Assembly: GCF_900240975.1 (NCBI RefSeq)
Contig: NZ_LT968776.1
Span: 2,601,092-2,665,091, forward strand
Direction: 5' to 3'
Source of the DNA: Mycobacterium sp. 4858
GTDB lineage: Bacteria > Actinomycetota > Actinomycetes > Mycobacteriales > Mycobacteriaceae
Length of the DNA: 64,000 nt
The translations under genes were made by a program, and so were the position numbers. Position 1 is the stretch's first letter. Each line of letters opens with the position of its first letter. This document shows, piece after piece, positions 23,956-32,634 of the stretch. Below the pieces are notes generated by a model that had not been told where the DNA came from, did no database searches, and saw only the letters and a program-made list of their open reading frames with translations.

Positions 23956-24680
23956 ACTTCGTGCAGCGCGCCGTCACCTACCTGTTCACCGCCGACAACT
24001 GGACGGGCCCGGTCGGACTGGCGGCGCGTGTCCTGGAGCATCTCGAGTACACGGCGATCGCGGTGGGCGCCTCGGCCCTGATCGCCGTTCCCGCGGGGCT
24101 GATCATCGGACACACCGGCCGCGGCACCCTGCTGGTGGTCGGCGCGGTCAACGGGCTTCGCGCACTGCCGACGCTGGGCGTGCTGTTGCTCGGAACGCTG
24201 CTGTTCGGGCTGGGCCTGGGGCCACCACTGGTCGCCCTGATGCTGCTGGGTGTCCCGGCGCTGCTGGCCGGCACGTATGCGGGAATCGCCAACGTGGACC
24301 CGACCGTGGTCGACGCCGCCCGCGCGATGGGAATGACGGAGGCCCAGGTGCTCTGGGTGGAGGCGCGCAACGCGATGCCGTTGATCCTGGGCGGGTTGCG
24401 CAGCGCGACGCTGCAGGTGGTTGCCACCGCGACGGTCGCGGCCTACGCCAGTCTCGGCGGACTGGGCAGATACCTGATCGACGGAATCAAGGAGCGCGAG
24501 TTCCACCTCGCCCTGGTCGGCGCCTTGATGGTGGCCGTGTTGGCGTTGGCGCTCGACGGGCTGCTGGCGTTGGCGGTGTGGGCGTCGGTGCCGGGCGGCG
24601 ACCGCCTGCGCAAGACCGCCGCCAGGCGCGAGCGCCGGGCAGGTACGCCACGGCCGGCGGGCACGATTTACGGTAGATGA
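23952..24680 (+). CDS. proZ: Osmolyte ABC transporter permease ProZ
   Basis: A 242-residue second permease. Five to six hydrophobic segments, with the EAA motif GIANVDPTVVDAARAMGMTE. A basic tail (KTAARRERRAGTPRPAG) follows the last helix. The next gene starts at the base after the stop, so it may be read as part of the same operon. Confidence 0.9.
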   Translation: MNFVQRAVTYLFTADNWTGPVGLAARVLEHLEYTAIAVGASALIAVPAGLIIGHTGRGTLLVVGAVNGLRALPTLGVLLLGTLLFGLGLGPPLVALMLLGVPALLAGTYAGIANVDPTVVDAARAMGMTEAQVLWVEARNAMPLILGGLRSATLQVVATATVAAYASLGGLGRYLIDGIKEREFHLALVGALMVAVLALALDGLLALAVWASVPGGDRLRKTAARRERRAGTPRPAGTIYGR

Positions 24681-25280
24681 GTGAACACAGATTCCTCGGA
24701 TTCGACTCGGCGGGTATGGCAGGCGATGCTCACCTGGCGTGCACAGGACGTATCGCGGATGGAATCGGTACGAATTCAAGTGTCCGGCAAGAGAATCAAG
24801 GCCAACGGCCGCATCGTTGCCGCCGCCACGGCAACCAATCCGGCGTTCGGCGCGTACTACGACCTGCAGACCGATGAGACCGGCGCCACCAAGCGGCTCG
24901 GCATGACCGTCACGCTGGCCGAGCGGGAACGTGTGATCTCCATCGCCCGCGACGAAGAGAACATGTGGCTGGTGACCGACCATCAGGGCGAGCGCCGTGC
25001 GGCGTACAACGGCGCCCTGGACTGCGACGTGGTGTTCAGCCCGTTCTTCAACGCGTTGCCCATCCGCAGGCTCGGCCTCCACGAACGGGCAGACTCGGTC
25101 ACCTTGCCGGTGGTCTATGTCACCTTGCCTGACATGTCCATCACCGCCGATGTCGTGAGCTACACCAGCTCGGGCGGCCTCGACGGCATCAAGCTGCGCT
25201 CCCCGGTCGCCGACACCGTCGTGAGCGTCGACGAAGAGGGCTTCATCGTCGACTATCCAGGCTTGGCAGAGCGGATCTGA
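24681..25280 (+). CDS. Glycolipid-binding-fold protein (PF06475-like; Rv3755c-like)
   Basis: A 199-residue protein of the putative glycolipid-binding family (DUF1089). Signature parts are LDCDVVFSPFFNALPIRRL, VVYVTLPDMSITADVVSYT and FIVDYPGLAERI at the C-terminus. The start is GTG, immediately after proZ, so it is probably expressed with the transporter, as in M. tuberculosis. Its end overlaps the convergent tyrA by 38 bp. The family name rests on structural studies of a Pseudomonas relative; the mycobacterial role is unknown. Confidence 0.75.
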   Translation: MNTDSSDSTRRVWQAMLTWRAQDVSRMESVRIQVSGKRIKANGRIVAAATATNPAFGAYYDLQTDETGATKRLGMTVTLAERERVISIARDEENMWLVTDHQGERRAAYNGALDCDVVFSPFFNALPIRRLGLHERADSVTLPVVYVTLPDMSITADVVSYTSSGGLDGIKLRSPVADTVVSVDEEGFIVDYPGLAERI

Positions 25281-26214
25281 TCACCCCGCCCGCCCGGCCG
25301 GCGGCTGCCAACTCCTCGCGCCAGTTCTCGGTGCCGATGACGACGTGGAAGATCTCGGAACGCGGGAAGCTGTCGTAGCGCGTCCGGGCGGCGTGCCCGG
25401 CCTCGACGAGTTCGGCCACCGATTTGTGCCCGACCAGTGAGTCGCGGGCCCGGCTCAGCAGCTCGATGACCCGGTCGGCGGCGGGCACCAGCTGGTCGGC
25501 GTTGCCCTCGCACATCGCCCGCACCAGGTCCGGGGCGGTGGCGGCCACCCTTGTCCCGTCGCGGAACGATCCGGCGGCCAGCGCGAAGGCCAGCGGGACT
25601 TCCCCCCCGATGACCGCCAGCGCCTCGGCCAGCAGGTGCGGGAGGTGGGAGATGGCGGCCGCCGCGGCGTCGTGATCGTCGGACTTGGCCGGCACCACCA
25701 CCGCGCCGCAATCCAGCGCCAGCGTCATCACCATCGACCACACCACCGGGTCGACGTGGTCGTCCACGCTGACCACCCACGGCGCCCTGGTGAACAGGCC
25801 GGGGTTGCCCGCGGCCCAACCCGAGTGAGCGGTGCCGGTCATCGGGTGACCGCCGACGAACCGCTGCCGCAGGCCGGCCGCGACGACCTCGTCGAGTACC
25901 GCTCGTTTGACGCTGGTGACGTCGGTCAACGGGCAGTTCGGGGCCAGTTCGCCGATGTGGGCGAGCATGCCGGCCATCGCCGGCATGGGCACCGCCAGCA
26001 CGATCAGCGCGCCGGCGTCGGCGGCGCGGGTCAGCATGGCGGTCAGGTCGGTGCTGGCGTCGAAACCGTCGGCGGTGGCCCCGTGCGCACCCTCCACCGA
26101 CCGGTTGTAGCCGAACACCTGCCGGCCCGCGGCCGTGGCGGCCCGCATGATCGAGCCGCCGATCAGCCCCAGCCCGAGCACGCACACCGGTGGTCGAGAA
26201 ACAGGGCTAGCCAC
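25243..26214 (-). CDS. tyrA: Prephenate dehydrogenase TyrA
   Basis: A 323-residue NAD(P)-dependent prephenate dehydrogenase of tyrosine synthesis. NAD site VLGLGLIGGS; LAVPMPAMAGML; VTSVKRAVLDEV; the substrate-binding FVGGHPMTGTAHSGWAAG, whose His is catalytic in the family; and DDHDAAAAAISHLPHLL in the helical domain. The start is GTG at 26214 (VASPVSRPPVC). It is divergent from the TadA-partner gene and corresponds to Rv3754 in M. tuberculosis. Confidence 0.9.
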   Translation of the reverse strand: MASPVSRPPVCVLGLGLIGGSIMRAATAAGRQVFGYNRSVEGAHGATADGFDASTDLTAMLTRAADAGALIVLAVPMPAMAGMLAHIGELAPNCPLTDVTSVKRAVLDEVVAAGLRQRFVGGHPMTGTAHSGWAAGNPGLFTRAPWVVSVDDHVDPVVWSMVMTLALDCGAVVVPAKSDDHDAAAAAISHLPHLLAEALAVIGGEVPLAFALAAGSFRDGTRVAATAPDLVRAMCEGNADQLVPAADRVIELLSRARDSLVGHKSVAELVEAGHAARTRYDSFPRSEIFHVVIGTENWREELAAAGRAGGVIRSALPSLDSRR

Positions 26215-26315
26215 AGACCAAGGTTGGCACAATCCGGCGGCGCGGTGTGGTCAGACGTTGCCGCGTTTCGCTCCATCTGGTCAGGGGGCCTCGTCTGCGA
26301 CTACCGTAAGCGGCC

Positions 26316-26837
26316 ATGGGAGCACAACGGGCCTCAGCCCAGGGCCTGTCTGCCGATACGCCGGACGGTTTCGGCGTAGCGGTCGTGCGCGAAGAGGGTC
26401 AGTGGCGGTGTTCCCCGATGGCGCGCAAATCGCTGACGAGCCTGAAGGCCGCCGAGACTGAGCTGCGGGAGCTGCGCAGCTCCGGCGCCGTGTTCGGGCT
26501 GCTCGACGTGGATGACGAGTTCTTCGTGATCGTGCGCCCGGCGCCGTCCGGGACGCGGTTGCTGCTGTCGGACGCCACCGCGGCGTTGGACTACGACATC
26601 GCCGCCGAAGTGCTGGACAAACTTGACGCCGACATCGACCCCGAGGACCTCGAGGAATCGGACCCCTTCGAGGAGGGCGACCTGGGGCTGCTGTCCGATA
26701 TCGGCCTGCCCGAGGCGGTGCTGGGCGTCATCCTCGACGAGGCCGACCTGTACGCGGACGAGCAGCTCGGCCGCATCGCCCGGGAGATGGGCTTCGCCGA
26801 CCAGTTGTCGGCCGTGATCGACCGCATCGGTCGGTGA
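26316..26837 (+). CDS. tRNA adenosine deaminase-associated protein (Rv3753c-like)
   Basis: A 173-residue acidic protein found next to tadA throughout actinobacteria. Domain: DGFGVAVVREEGQWRC, then SGAVFGLLDVDDEFFVIVRP and an acidic segment DADIDPEDLEESDPFEEGDLG; the C-terminus ends MGFADQLSAVIDRIGR. It probably assists or controls TadA, but this is inferred from conserved pairing only. A later ATG is possible; the upstream part MGAQRASAQGLSADTP is weakly supported. Confidence 0.8.
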   Translation: MGAQRASAQGLSADTPDGFGVAVVREEGQWRCSPMARKSLTSLKAAETELRELRSSGAVFGLLDVDDEFFVIVRPAPSGTRLLLSDATAALDYDIAAEVLDKLDADIDPEDLEESDPFEEGDLGLLSDIGLPEAVLGVILDEADLYADEQLGRIAREMGFADQLSAVIDRIGR

Positions 26838-26915
26838 TCGCGAGCGCGGTCGTGGCGATCGCAAGCGCGGCGGAGCCGGGCGTAGCGGGTCGCCACGAAT
26901 GACCGAGCCCCGTCG

Positions 26916-27374
26916 GTGATCGGCGACGAAGACCTGATCCGTGCCGCGTTGTCGGTCGCGGCGACGGCGGGTCCTCGCGACGTGCCCATCGGTGCGGTGG
27001 TCGTCGGCGCCGACGGAACCGAACTGGCCCGCGCGGTCAACGCCCGAGAGGCCCTGGGCGATCCCACGGCGCACGCCGAGATCCTGGCGCTGCGCGCGGC
27101 AGCCGGCGTCCTCGGTGACGGCTGGCGGCTGGAGGGCGCCACACTGGCCGTCACCGTCGAACCATGCACCATGTGCGCCGGCGCGCTGGTCCTGGCCCGC
27201 ATCGGCCGGCTCGTGTTCGGCGCGTGGGAACCGAAGACCGGAGCGGTCGGATCCCTATGGGACGTGGTCCGCGATCGGCGGCTCAACCATCGGCCGGAAG
27301 TGCGTGGCGGCGTGCTCGCCGAAGAGTGCGCCGCACCGCTGGAGGCCTTCTTCGCTCGCCAGCGATTGGGGTGA
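26916..27374 (+). CDS. tadA: tRNA-specific adenosine deaminase TadA
   Basis: A 152-residue zinc deaminase that makes inosine at the wobble position of tRNA-Arg(ACG), which is encoded at 5776 in this window. Zinc and proton-shuttle motif HAEILALRAA, and PCTMCAGALVLARI with the two zinc cysteines. The C-terminal LEAFFARQRLG is typical. The start is GTG at 26916. tRNA-Ser(CGA) begins 29 bp downstream. Confidence 0.92.
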   Translation: MIGDEDLIRAALSVAATAGPRDVPIGAVVVGADGTELARAVNAREALGDPTAHAEILALRAAAGVLGDGWRLEGATLAVTVEPCTMCAGALVLARIGRLVFGAWEPKTGAVGSLWDVVRDRRLNHRPEVRGGVLAEECAAPLEAFFARQRLG

Positions 27375-27403
27375 GGGGCCGGCCGTCAGATAAGCTGCTC
27401 GGC

Positions 27404-27490
27404 GGTGGCGTGTCCGAGCGGCCTAAGGAGCACGCCTCGAAAGCGTGTGACGGCTAACACCGTCCGAGGGTTCAAATCCCTCCGCCACCG
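27404..27490 (+). tRNA. tRNA-Ser (CGA anticodon)
   Basis: Acceptor GGTGGCG / CGCCACC, discriminator G and encoded CCA (27491-27493). The anticodon loop CTCGAAA gives CGA. The long variable arm (GTGACGGCTAACACCGTC) marks a serine tRNA. In M. tuberculosis the corresponding tRNA flanks a phage-integrase fragment, and here the region beyond looks accessory. Confidence 0.95.
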
Positions 27491-27575
27491 CCAACGCCCT
27501 TAACCGCGTCCAGCAACTCAGGTCGCGGTCCGCGGTTCCCACCGCGGCCAGGCGTTCTCCGCGCGGGAGACCGCC

Positions 27576-28418
27576 TCACGCCTTGACGAAGCAGTACATC
27601 CGGTATTCGGTGGGTCCCCCAGTTCGGAAGCCCTGGTACGTGTTCCACACGAATCGGTAACCGCGGGTTACGGCAAAGCTGCGCGCGAAGGCGGGCACAA
27701 GCGCATTCACCGCCGCCATCCACCACTGTGAATTGTTCTCCATCCCGCGCATGACTTCTGAATTGATCACCCGCTGCGAGACGATCCGCATCGGCGCGTC
27801 GGCTAATTGTGCCTCCCAGACGGCAAGCCCCTCGGTGAGGCGGAAATCGGCGTAGAGAAAATGCCCGCCCGGGCGCAGCACACGCACAACCTCGCAGAGG
27901 AAGCGCGGAAATTGCGCGTAAAGGTGCGAGGATTCGATATTGATCACCGCGTCGAACGATTCGTCCGGGAAAGGCAGGTCCTCGGCGTCGCCTTCGACGA
28001 ACTTCAGGCCGGCGATATGGTGTCTTTCCCGGCAAAAGGCGATACCGGCCGAGTTCAAGTCCAGCCCGGTGTATGAGGCCGGGTGCAGGGTCCGCATGAG
28101 GTATGAGCTCCCACCGCCGTGGCCGCAACCGACCTCGAGGACCTGCTTGCCACTGAGATCCACCTGCGTCGCCGTACGGTGATAAAGCTGAATGAAATAC
28201 CGGTTCGGCTCGTCGGAGGGCTCAAGCGGAATGCCCATCGGCGGATCTTCCTCATAGCCGTAGTTGAGGAACAACACGTCTTTGACGGACAGCTTGCGGG
28301 TCAAGTAGCGGTAGAAGAACTTCTGATAGAAATACTCATGGATATACTGCGCATACTTCAGATTGACCGTGTCCAGGAGCACGCGACGAAAGCCGCGCTG
28401 TTGACCCTGCAGCGCCAT
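27576..28418 (-). CDS. Rv2952-like phthiotriol/glycolipid methyltransferase
   Basis: A 280-residue class I methyltransferase very like Rv2952, the phthiotriol/phenolphthiotriol dimycocerosate O-methyltransferase, and the fatty-acid methyltransferase of glycopeptidolipid synthesis. Shared segments: NYGYEEDPPMGIPLEPSDEP, QLYHRTATQVDLSGKQVLEV, GCGHGGGSSYLMRTLHPASY, LDLNSAGIAFCRERH, VEGDAEDLPFPDESFDAV, EVVRVLRPGGHFLYAD. SAM is bound at EVGCGHGG. There is no polyketide or glycopeptidolipid cluster adjacent, so its acceptor is open. It is the first gene after the tRNA-Ser boundary. Confidence 0.83.
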   Translation of the reverse strand: MALQGQQRGFRRVLLDTVNLKYAQYIHEYFYQKFFYRYLTRKLSVKDVLFLNYGYEEDPPMGIPLEPSDEPNRYFIQLYHRTATQVDLSGKQVLEVGCGHGGGSSYLMRTLHPASYTGLDLNSAGIAFCRERHHIAGLKFVEGDAEDLPFPDESFDAVINIESSHLYAQFPRFLCEVVRVLRPGGHFLYADFRLTEGLAVWEAQLADAPMRIVSQRVINSEVMRGMENNSQWWMAAVNALVPAFARSFAVTRGYRFVWNTYQGFRTGGPTEYRMYCFVKA

Positions 28419-28610
28419 CGGCGGAGCATAGCAAATCCCGGCGCGGCTTTGATCACATTCGACGCAACCGAGTCAATCCGGATTGTCCACGTGGTTGGCG
28501 CCCGTTCTTCCCTGTGAGTGCACCGATTTCCTTCCGATCCTCGGCATGCTCGGTCGAAGGTGGATAGCATTGCCTTACGGAGAACTGCCAAGCGCGCGGC
28601 AAGAGGCCAC

Positions 28611-29090
28611 ATGACGAAGAACATCGCGATCGTCGCCCTCTTCTCGTGTTGCAGTGCGCTCGTCGCGATTCCGGGCGTTGCCACTGAATTCGTCGCGCAC
28701 GCAGACGATCCGGGCACCGTGCTGTACAGCGGCGTCAACGGACTCCGTCAGCCATGCGCTCCGCTCAGTGACGACCCGCGGTTGCGGGCGGCGGCGCAGC
28801 GGCACGCCGACGATATGCTGCGCACCGGTTTAAGCGGCCATATCGGGTCCGATGGATCTTCGCCGCGGACGCGCATCGCAGATGCCGGCTACAGCAGGAC
28901 CCCCGCAACGGGGGAGATCGTCTTTTGGGGTACCGGATCAGCGGCGAATCCGACCCAGGCCCTCGACTCGTGGATGCAAAGCCCTCCACACCGAGGGATC
29001 ATCGTGAACTGCGCTTTCACCGCGGCCGGCTTCGCCACCGCCTGGGACGGCAACAAGATGACCGTGGTGGGTGACTTCGCGGCTCCGTAA
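28611..29090 (+). CDS. Secreted CAP/SCP-domain protein
   Basis: A 159-residue protein with a signal peptide (ALFSCCSALVAIPGVATEFVAHA, cleavage near residue 30) and a compact bacterial CAP domain: QRHADDMLRTGLSGHIGSDG, RIADAGYSRTPATGEIVFWG, SPPHRGIIVNCAFTAAGFATA. The His/Glu residues of the CAP cavity are all present. The ATG at 28611 is chosen because it starts the signal peptide. CAP proteins are often sterol/lipid-binding or protease-like; no specific role can be deduced here. Confidence 0.82.
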   Translation: MTKNIAIVALFSCCSALVAIPGVATEFVAHADDPGTVLYSGVNGLRQPCAPLSDDPRLRAAAQRHADDMLRTGLSGHIGSDGSSPRTRIADAGYSRTPATGEIVFWGTGSAANPTQALDSWMQSPPHRGIIVNCAFTAAGFATAWDGNKMTVVGDFAAP

Positions 29091-29146
29091 GCGACGCGGA
29101 CGGCAGGGGCGCGATTCGACCGCGTTCTCGAACCGGTGCCAAATCT

Positions 29147-30280
29147 CTAGGCCTGAGTTCCGGCCAACTTTCGTGTCGTGAGTGCTTCGCTGTCCCTGAA
29201 GGGGCGGCCGTCGGGCCCCAGCAGATCGTGGAACCAGACTTTCGGGATCGTCGTGTACGGGTGGTCCCACGATTCCCAGGGAAAGTAGGTCTGCGTCTTG
29301 CCGGCGACCAGGCCCCAGTTGATGGCACCGACGTTGTGGCGCTTGGCCACCGGCAGAATGGCCTCGACGGTGCTGCCGCGCGGGCGGGCCATGTACTCCG
29401 TGCACAGGATCGGTCTGCCGAGCGGAGCGAGCTCGCCGATCCGGGACTCGAAGCCCGCGGGGTCGGCGTAGGAATGGAACGTGATCACGTCGGCGTTGGC
29501 CAGCTGAATATCGCTGATTGCGCTGCGGCCCTGGGGTTGTCCCCAGTCGCCGCGCCACACGCCACTGGTGAGCGGCTGGCTGGGGTCCACCGCGCGCGCC
29601 CAGCGGAACACTTGTGGGAGCAGGTTTCCGACGAGCTGTTCCTTGTCGCTGCGCTCGGTGTTGCGGTACTGGCGCGCTGGGTTGTCGGGCTCGTTCCACA
29701 GGTCCCAGCCCAGGATGCGGTCGTCGTTGCGGAACTGCGTCAGCACCCCTGTGACGTAGTCGCGCATGACGCCGGCGTAGCGCGGGTCGCCAAGGCGTTC
29801 GGCGCCCGGGCTCTGCACCCAGCCGGAGTTGTGCACCCCGGGCGTCGGTGGGCGCTGTCGACCCGCCCTTGGCGCCGGGTCCCAGCATGAGTCGAAGAAC
29901 ACGAACAGCGGCTTGATGCGGTGGCGCGCGGCGATGTCGACGAACTGCGCGAGCCGCGCCTGAAAGCCCCGCTGGTCCTGGCTCCAGAGCTGATCGTGCA
30001 GAAACACCCGCGCGGTGTTGTGCCCGTAGAACCTGGCCCAGCCGAGCTCGGTGTCGATGCGCCGTGGGTCGTAGGTGTCGGCCTGGAACATCTCGAGCTG
30101 GTTGATGGCGTTGGAGGTGATGTAGTTCGATCCGACGAGGAAGCCCTGCGCCTGATACCAGCGGTTGGCCCGGTCGGCGGGCCACCGGCCGGGTTCCTCC
30201 GCGGAGGCGCGGGGCGCTCGCGCCAGCGCGGTGCCTGCTGCCAGCAGAAGTGGCAGCTTGAGGGCCGTTCTTCGATGCAC
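29147..30280 (-). CDS. Secreted GH5-like glycoside hydrolase
   Basis: A 377-residue exported hydrolase. The start MHRRTALKLPLLLAAG looks like a Tat-type or Sec signal, ending near RAPRASAEE. The clan-A fold is shown by the acid/base motif GWDLWNEPDNPA and the nucleophile-type motif ILCTEYMARPRGST; VITFHSY and GAINWGL line the cleft. Endo-mannanase or other beta-glycanase activity is likely, on either host/environmental or self mannan. No carbohydrate transport genes are nearby. Confidence 0.75.
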   Translation of the reverse strand: MHRRTALKLPLLLAAGTALARAPRASAEEPGRWPADRANRWYQAQGFLVGSNYITSNAINQLEMFQADTYDPRRIDTELGWARFYGHNTARVFLHDQLWSQDQRGFQARLAQFVDIAARHRIKPLFVFFDSCWDPAPRAGRQRPPTPGVHNSGWVQSPGAERLGDPRYAGVMRDYVTGVLTQFRNDDRILGWDLWNEPDNPARQYRNTERSDKEQLVGNLLPQVFRWARAVDPSQPLTSGVWRGDWGQPQGRSAISDIQLANADVITFHSYADPAGFESRIGELAPLGRPILCTEYMARPRGSTVEAILPVAKRHNVGAINWGLVAGKTQTYFPWESWDHPYTTIPKVWFHDLLGPDGRPFRDSEALTTRKLAGTQA

Positions 30281-30474
30281 GATGTGACGATAAATTTTCC
30301 CGGCGATTTCCCCGGGATTTGCTCAGCGCGTCGCGCCGGCTTGACGTGGGAATTGTTATCACTCCGTCACCGCGGCCTCTTAACTCTTTCTCAAAAACAG
30401 TCTTGCATACACAAACAGTTTCATACTGCTACTATCGCCCCACGACATCATCCGGTGCATTGAGGAGTGGGCCC

Positions 30475-30807
30475 GTGCAGGCACTGTCATTCGATCCGGC
30501 CGCAGCCAACATCGGGTCCGACATCGTCCGCGGTGCCACGCAGGGACTTCAGGCCGGCATGACCGCGGTCCCGTCGACCACGGCCCTGGTTCCCGCCGGG
30601 GCTGACGAGGTGTCGGTGCAGGCGGCCGTCGCGTTCGCCGCGGAGGCCACCGCCTTTCTGGCGCTGCACACGGCCGCGCAACAAGAGCTGGCCCGGACGG
30701 GTACCGCGATCCTCGACATCGCTCGCATCTACACCGAGGTCGACGCGGCCGCGGCCGGCAGCGTGCTCGGAGCTCGCCCGCTGGCCGGCTACCGGGTGGC
30801 GGGATAG
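30475..30807 (+). CDS. PE34: PE-family protein (PE34-like)
   Basis: A 110-residue PE-type protein without long extension: SFDPAAANIGSDIVRGAT, TTALVPAGADEVSVQAAVAFAAEATAFL (the PE-domain helix pair), and the ESX secretion signal YxxxD as YTEVD near the end of the domain. GTG start with TGAGGAG upstream. It matches my recollection of Rv3746c/PE34 in size and wording. No PPE partner is adjacent, which is unusual because PE proteins typically pair. Confidence 0.8.
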   Translation: MQALSFDPAAANIGSDIVRGATQGLQAGMTAVPSTTALVPAGADEVSVQAAVAFAAEATAFLALHTAAQQELARTGTAILDIARIYTEVDAAAAGSVLGARPLAGYRVAG

Positions 30808-30893
30808 CGACCCGCACCGGCCCGGAGAAAATCGCCGGACGCGGACGGCGAAGATACTTCAAACTTCGCCCTACCGAGCGCGATACTGAATCC

Positions 30894-31280
30894 GTGCGCG
30901 AGCGAAACGTGTTAGGCGGTCCACTGGAACCGTGCGGCACAGAGCCACTGACCGGGTACTACCGCGACGGCTGTTGCTCGACGGGGCCCGAGGACCTCGG
31001 CCGGCACACGATCTGCGCGGTCATGACGGCCGAATTCCTCGAGCATCAGCGTTCCATCGGCAACGACTTGCTGACACCGGTTCCCGAATACCGGTTCCCC
31101 GGACTGCTTCCCGGTGACCGTTGGTGTGTCACGGCGCTGAATTGGCTTCGGGCGCATCAGGACGGCTGCGCCGCGCCGGTGGTGCTGGCCTCCACGCACG
31201 AGCGCACCCTCGAGGTGGTGCCGCTGGAGGCGTTGCAGGAACACAAGGTCGACGTGCCCGACGACTTGGCGAACCTGTAG
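30894..31280 (+). CDS. DUF2237-family protein
   Basis: A 128-residue protein of the DUF2237 family: NVLGGPLEPCGTEPLTGYYR, DGCCSTGPEDLGRHTICAVM, FLEHQRSIGNDLLTPVPEYR, FPGLLPGDRWCVTALNWLRA, PVVLASTHERTLEVV. Conserved cysteines and acidic residues suggest metal or cofactor binding, but the function is unknown. Start GTG at 30894; the ribosome binding site is weak. Confidence 0.85.
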   Translation: MRERNVLGGPLEPCGTEPLTGYYRDGCCSTGPEDLGRHTICAVMTAEFLEHQRSIGNDLLTPVPEYRFPGLLPGDRWCVTALNWLRAHQDGCAAPVVLASTHERTLEVVPLEALQEHKVDVPDDLANL

Positions 31281-31325
31281 GGAACCACGCCGGATCGACG
31301 TCTAGCGTCTGTGTCATATTTGCCG

Positions 31326-31340
31326 TCGACGACGCGTCGA
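31326..31340 (+). promoter_or_regulatory. Possible operator ahead of the sulfotransferase operon
   Basis: The inverted repeat TCGACG-ACG-CGTCGA lies 12 bp before the GTG at 31353. Its G/C-rich nature means it could be chance; no adjacent regulator gene is obvious. Confidence 0.25.
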
Positions 31341-31352
31341 AAAGAGGATCCG

Positions 31353-32615
31353 GTGGGCTCTGCCGTTGACGACATCGACTTCGACGACCTGACCGCGCCC
31401 AAGCTGACCGACGTCCAACGCCAGATCCTGGAGTTCACCGAGGCCAGAGTCGTCGAGTTCGACATGGGCCGGATGCTCGCGGAGGCGGTCGACCAGGCCG
31501 GGGCGGACGATCTCGACGACGTCGACGGCTTCGGCGATCGACTTGAGGCGCACGTCGCGGCCATCGAAGGCGACGAAGGCCTGCGTCAGCTCACGCGCTC
31601 ATCCCTGCGGCAACGCGTCGTGCGATTGCTGCGCAACCGGTTGTCGCTGACCGATCTCCTCAGGCGGTATCCCGAAATCGAAGCCATCCCGATCGAGAAC
31701 CCGTTCATCGTGGTCGGCATGCCGCGATCGGGCACCACTCATCTGGTGAATCTCATTGCCGCCGACCCTCGTCGGCGGGCGTTGCCGTACTGGGAGAGCC
31801 AGGAGCCCCTTCCCGCTCGCGGCCAGGGCCCCGACATCTTCGGGGTGGATCCGCGCTATGCGCGGGCCAAGTCCGAGCACGACGCGCTCATGGCCAGCGC
31901 CCCGGTAGTGGCGGCCATGCACGACCGATTCCCCGAGGCGATCGAGGAAGAGGTCGAACTGCTCGACCTCGATATGGCCGCCTACGTCCTGGAATGGCAT
32001 GCGCGCGTACCGGATTGGCGCGACTACTACCTGAACCTGGACCAGAACCGGCACTACGCATACCTGAGGAAAGTCCTCCAGGCGTTGACCTTCCTGCGCG
32101 GCCCGCGGACCTGGGTTCTGAAAAGCCCGCAGCACTGCGAGCAACTCGGTCCGCTCCTGGCGACGTTTCCGGACGCGACAGTGGCTTTCACGCACCGCGA
32201 TCCCGTCGCGGTGATCCAGTCGGCGGTCACCATGATGGCCTACTCCGATCGGCTGCGCCGAACGAGCATCGATCCGGACTGGCTGCTCGACTACTGGTCC
32301 GACCGCGTGCACCGGCTGCTCAGCGCGTGCGTGCGCGACCGCGACCTGGTGCCGGCCGAACGCAGCGTCGACATCAACTTCCATCAGCTGAACGCCGGCG
32401 AAATGGCGGTGCTCGAGCGGCTTTACCAATGTGGCGGCGTCGAACTGACACCGAAGGTGCGGGCGCGGTTCCAGAAGTACCTGGATGGCAATCCGCGCGG
32501 CAAACATGGCCGCATCCGCTACGACCTGCATCGGCACTTCGGCATCACGGCCGACGAGCTGCGCCGCCGATTCGACTTCTACTTCGACAAGTTCGACGTC
32601 CAGGCCGAGACGTAG
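31353..32615 (+). CDS. Sulfotransferase-family protein
   Basis: A 420-residue PAPS-dependent sulfotransferase-type protein. The 5'-phosphosulfate loop is IVVGMPRSGTTHLVNLIAAD, the 3'-phosphate motif is near AFTHRDPVAVIQSAVTMMAY, and VLKSPQHCEQLGPLLATFPD precedes it. An N-terminal helical extension of about 100 residues is typical for mycobacterial members. Start GTG at 31353 with AGAGG upstream. It heads a close-set five-gene series; the acceptor is probably a hydroxylated small molecule handled by the downstream enzymes (inference). Confidence 0.85.
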   Translation: MGSAVDDIDFDDLTAPKLTDVQRQILEFTEARVVEFDMGRMLAEAVDQAGADDLDDVDGFGDRLEAHVAAIEGDEGLRQLTRSSLRQRVVRLLRNRLSLTDLLRRYPEIEAIPIENPFIVVGMPRSGTTHLVNLIAADPRRRALPYWESQEPLPARGQGPDIFGVDPRYARAKSEHDALMASAPVVAAMHDRFPEAIEEEVELLDLDMAAYVLEWHARVPDWRDYYLNLDQNRHYAYLRKVLQALTFLRGPRTWVLKSPQHCEQLGPLLATFPDATVAFTHRDPVAVIQSAVTMMAYSDRLRRTSIDPDWLLDYWSDRVHRLLSACVRDRDLVPAERSVDINFHQLNAGEMAVLERLYQCGGVELTPKVRARFQKYLDGNPRGKHGRIRYDLHRHFGITADELRRRFDFYFDKFDVQAET

Positions 32616-32634
32616 CCCGAAGGGAACGAGAACG

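Noticed and set aside
22110..24680. An 856-residue open frame across the proX-proZ region
   Set aside because: It is a frame-shifted shadow of the pro operon caused by high GC; arginine-rich, no domain, while proX/V/W/Z have clear motifs. Only its last part coincides with real proZ.
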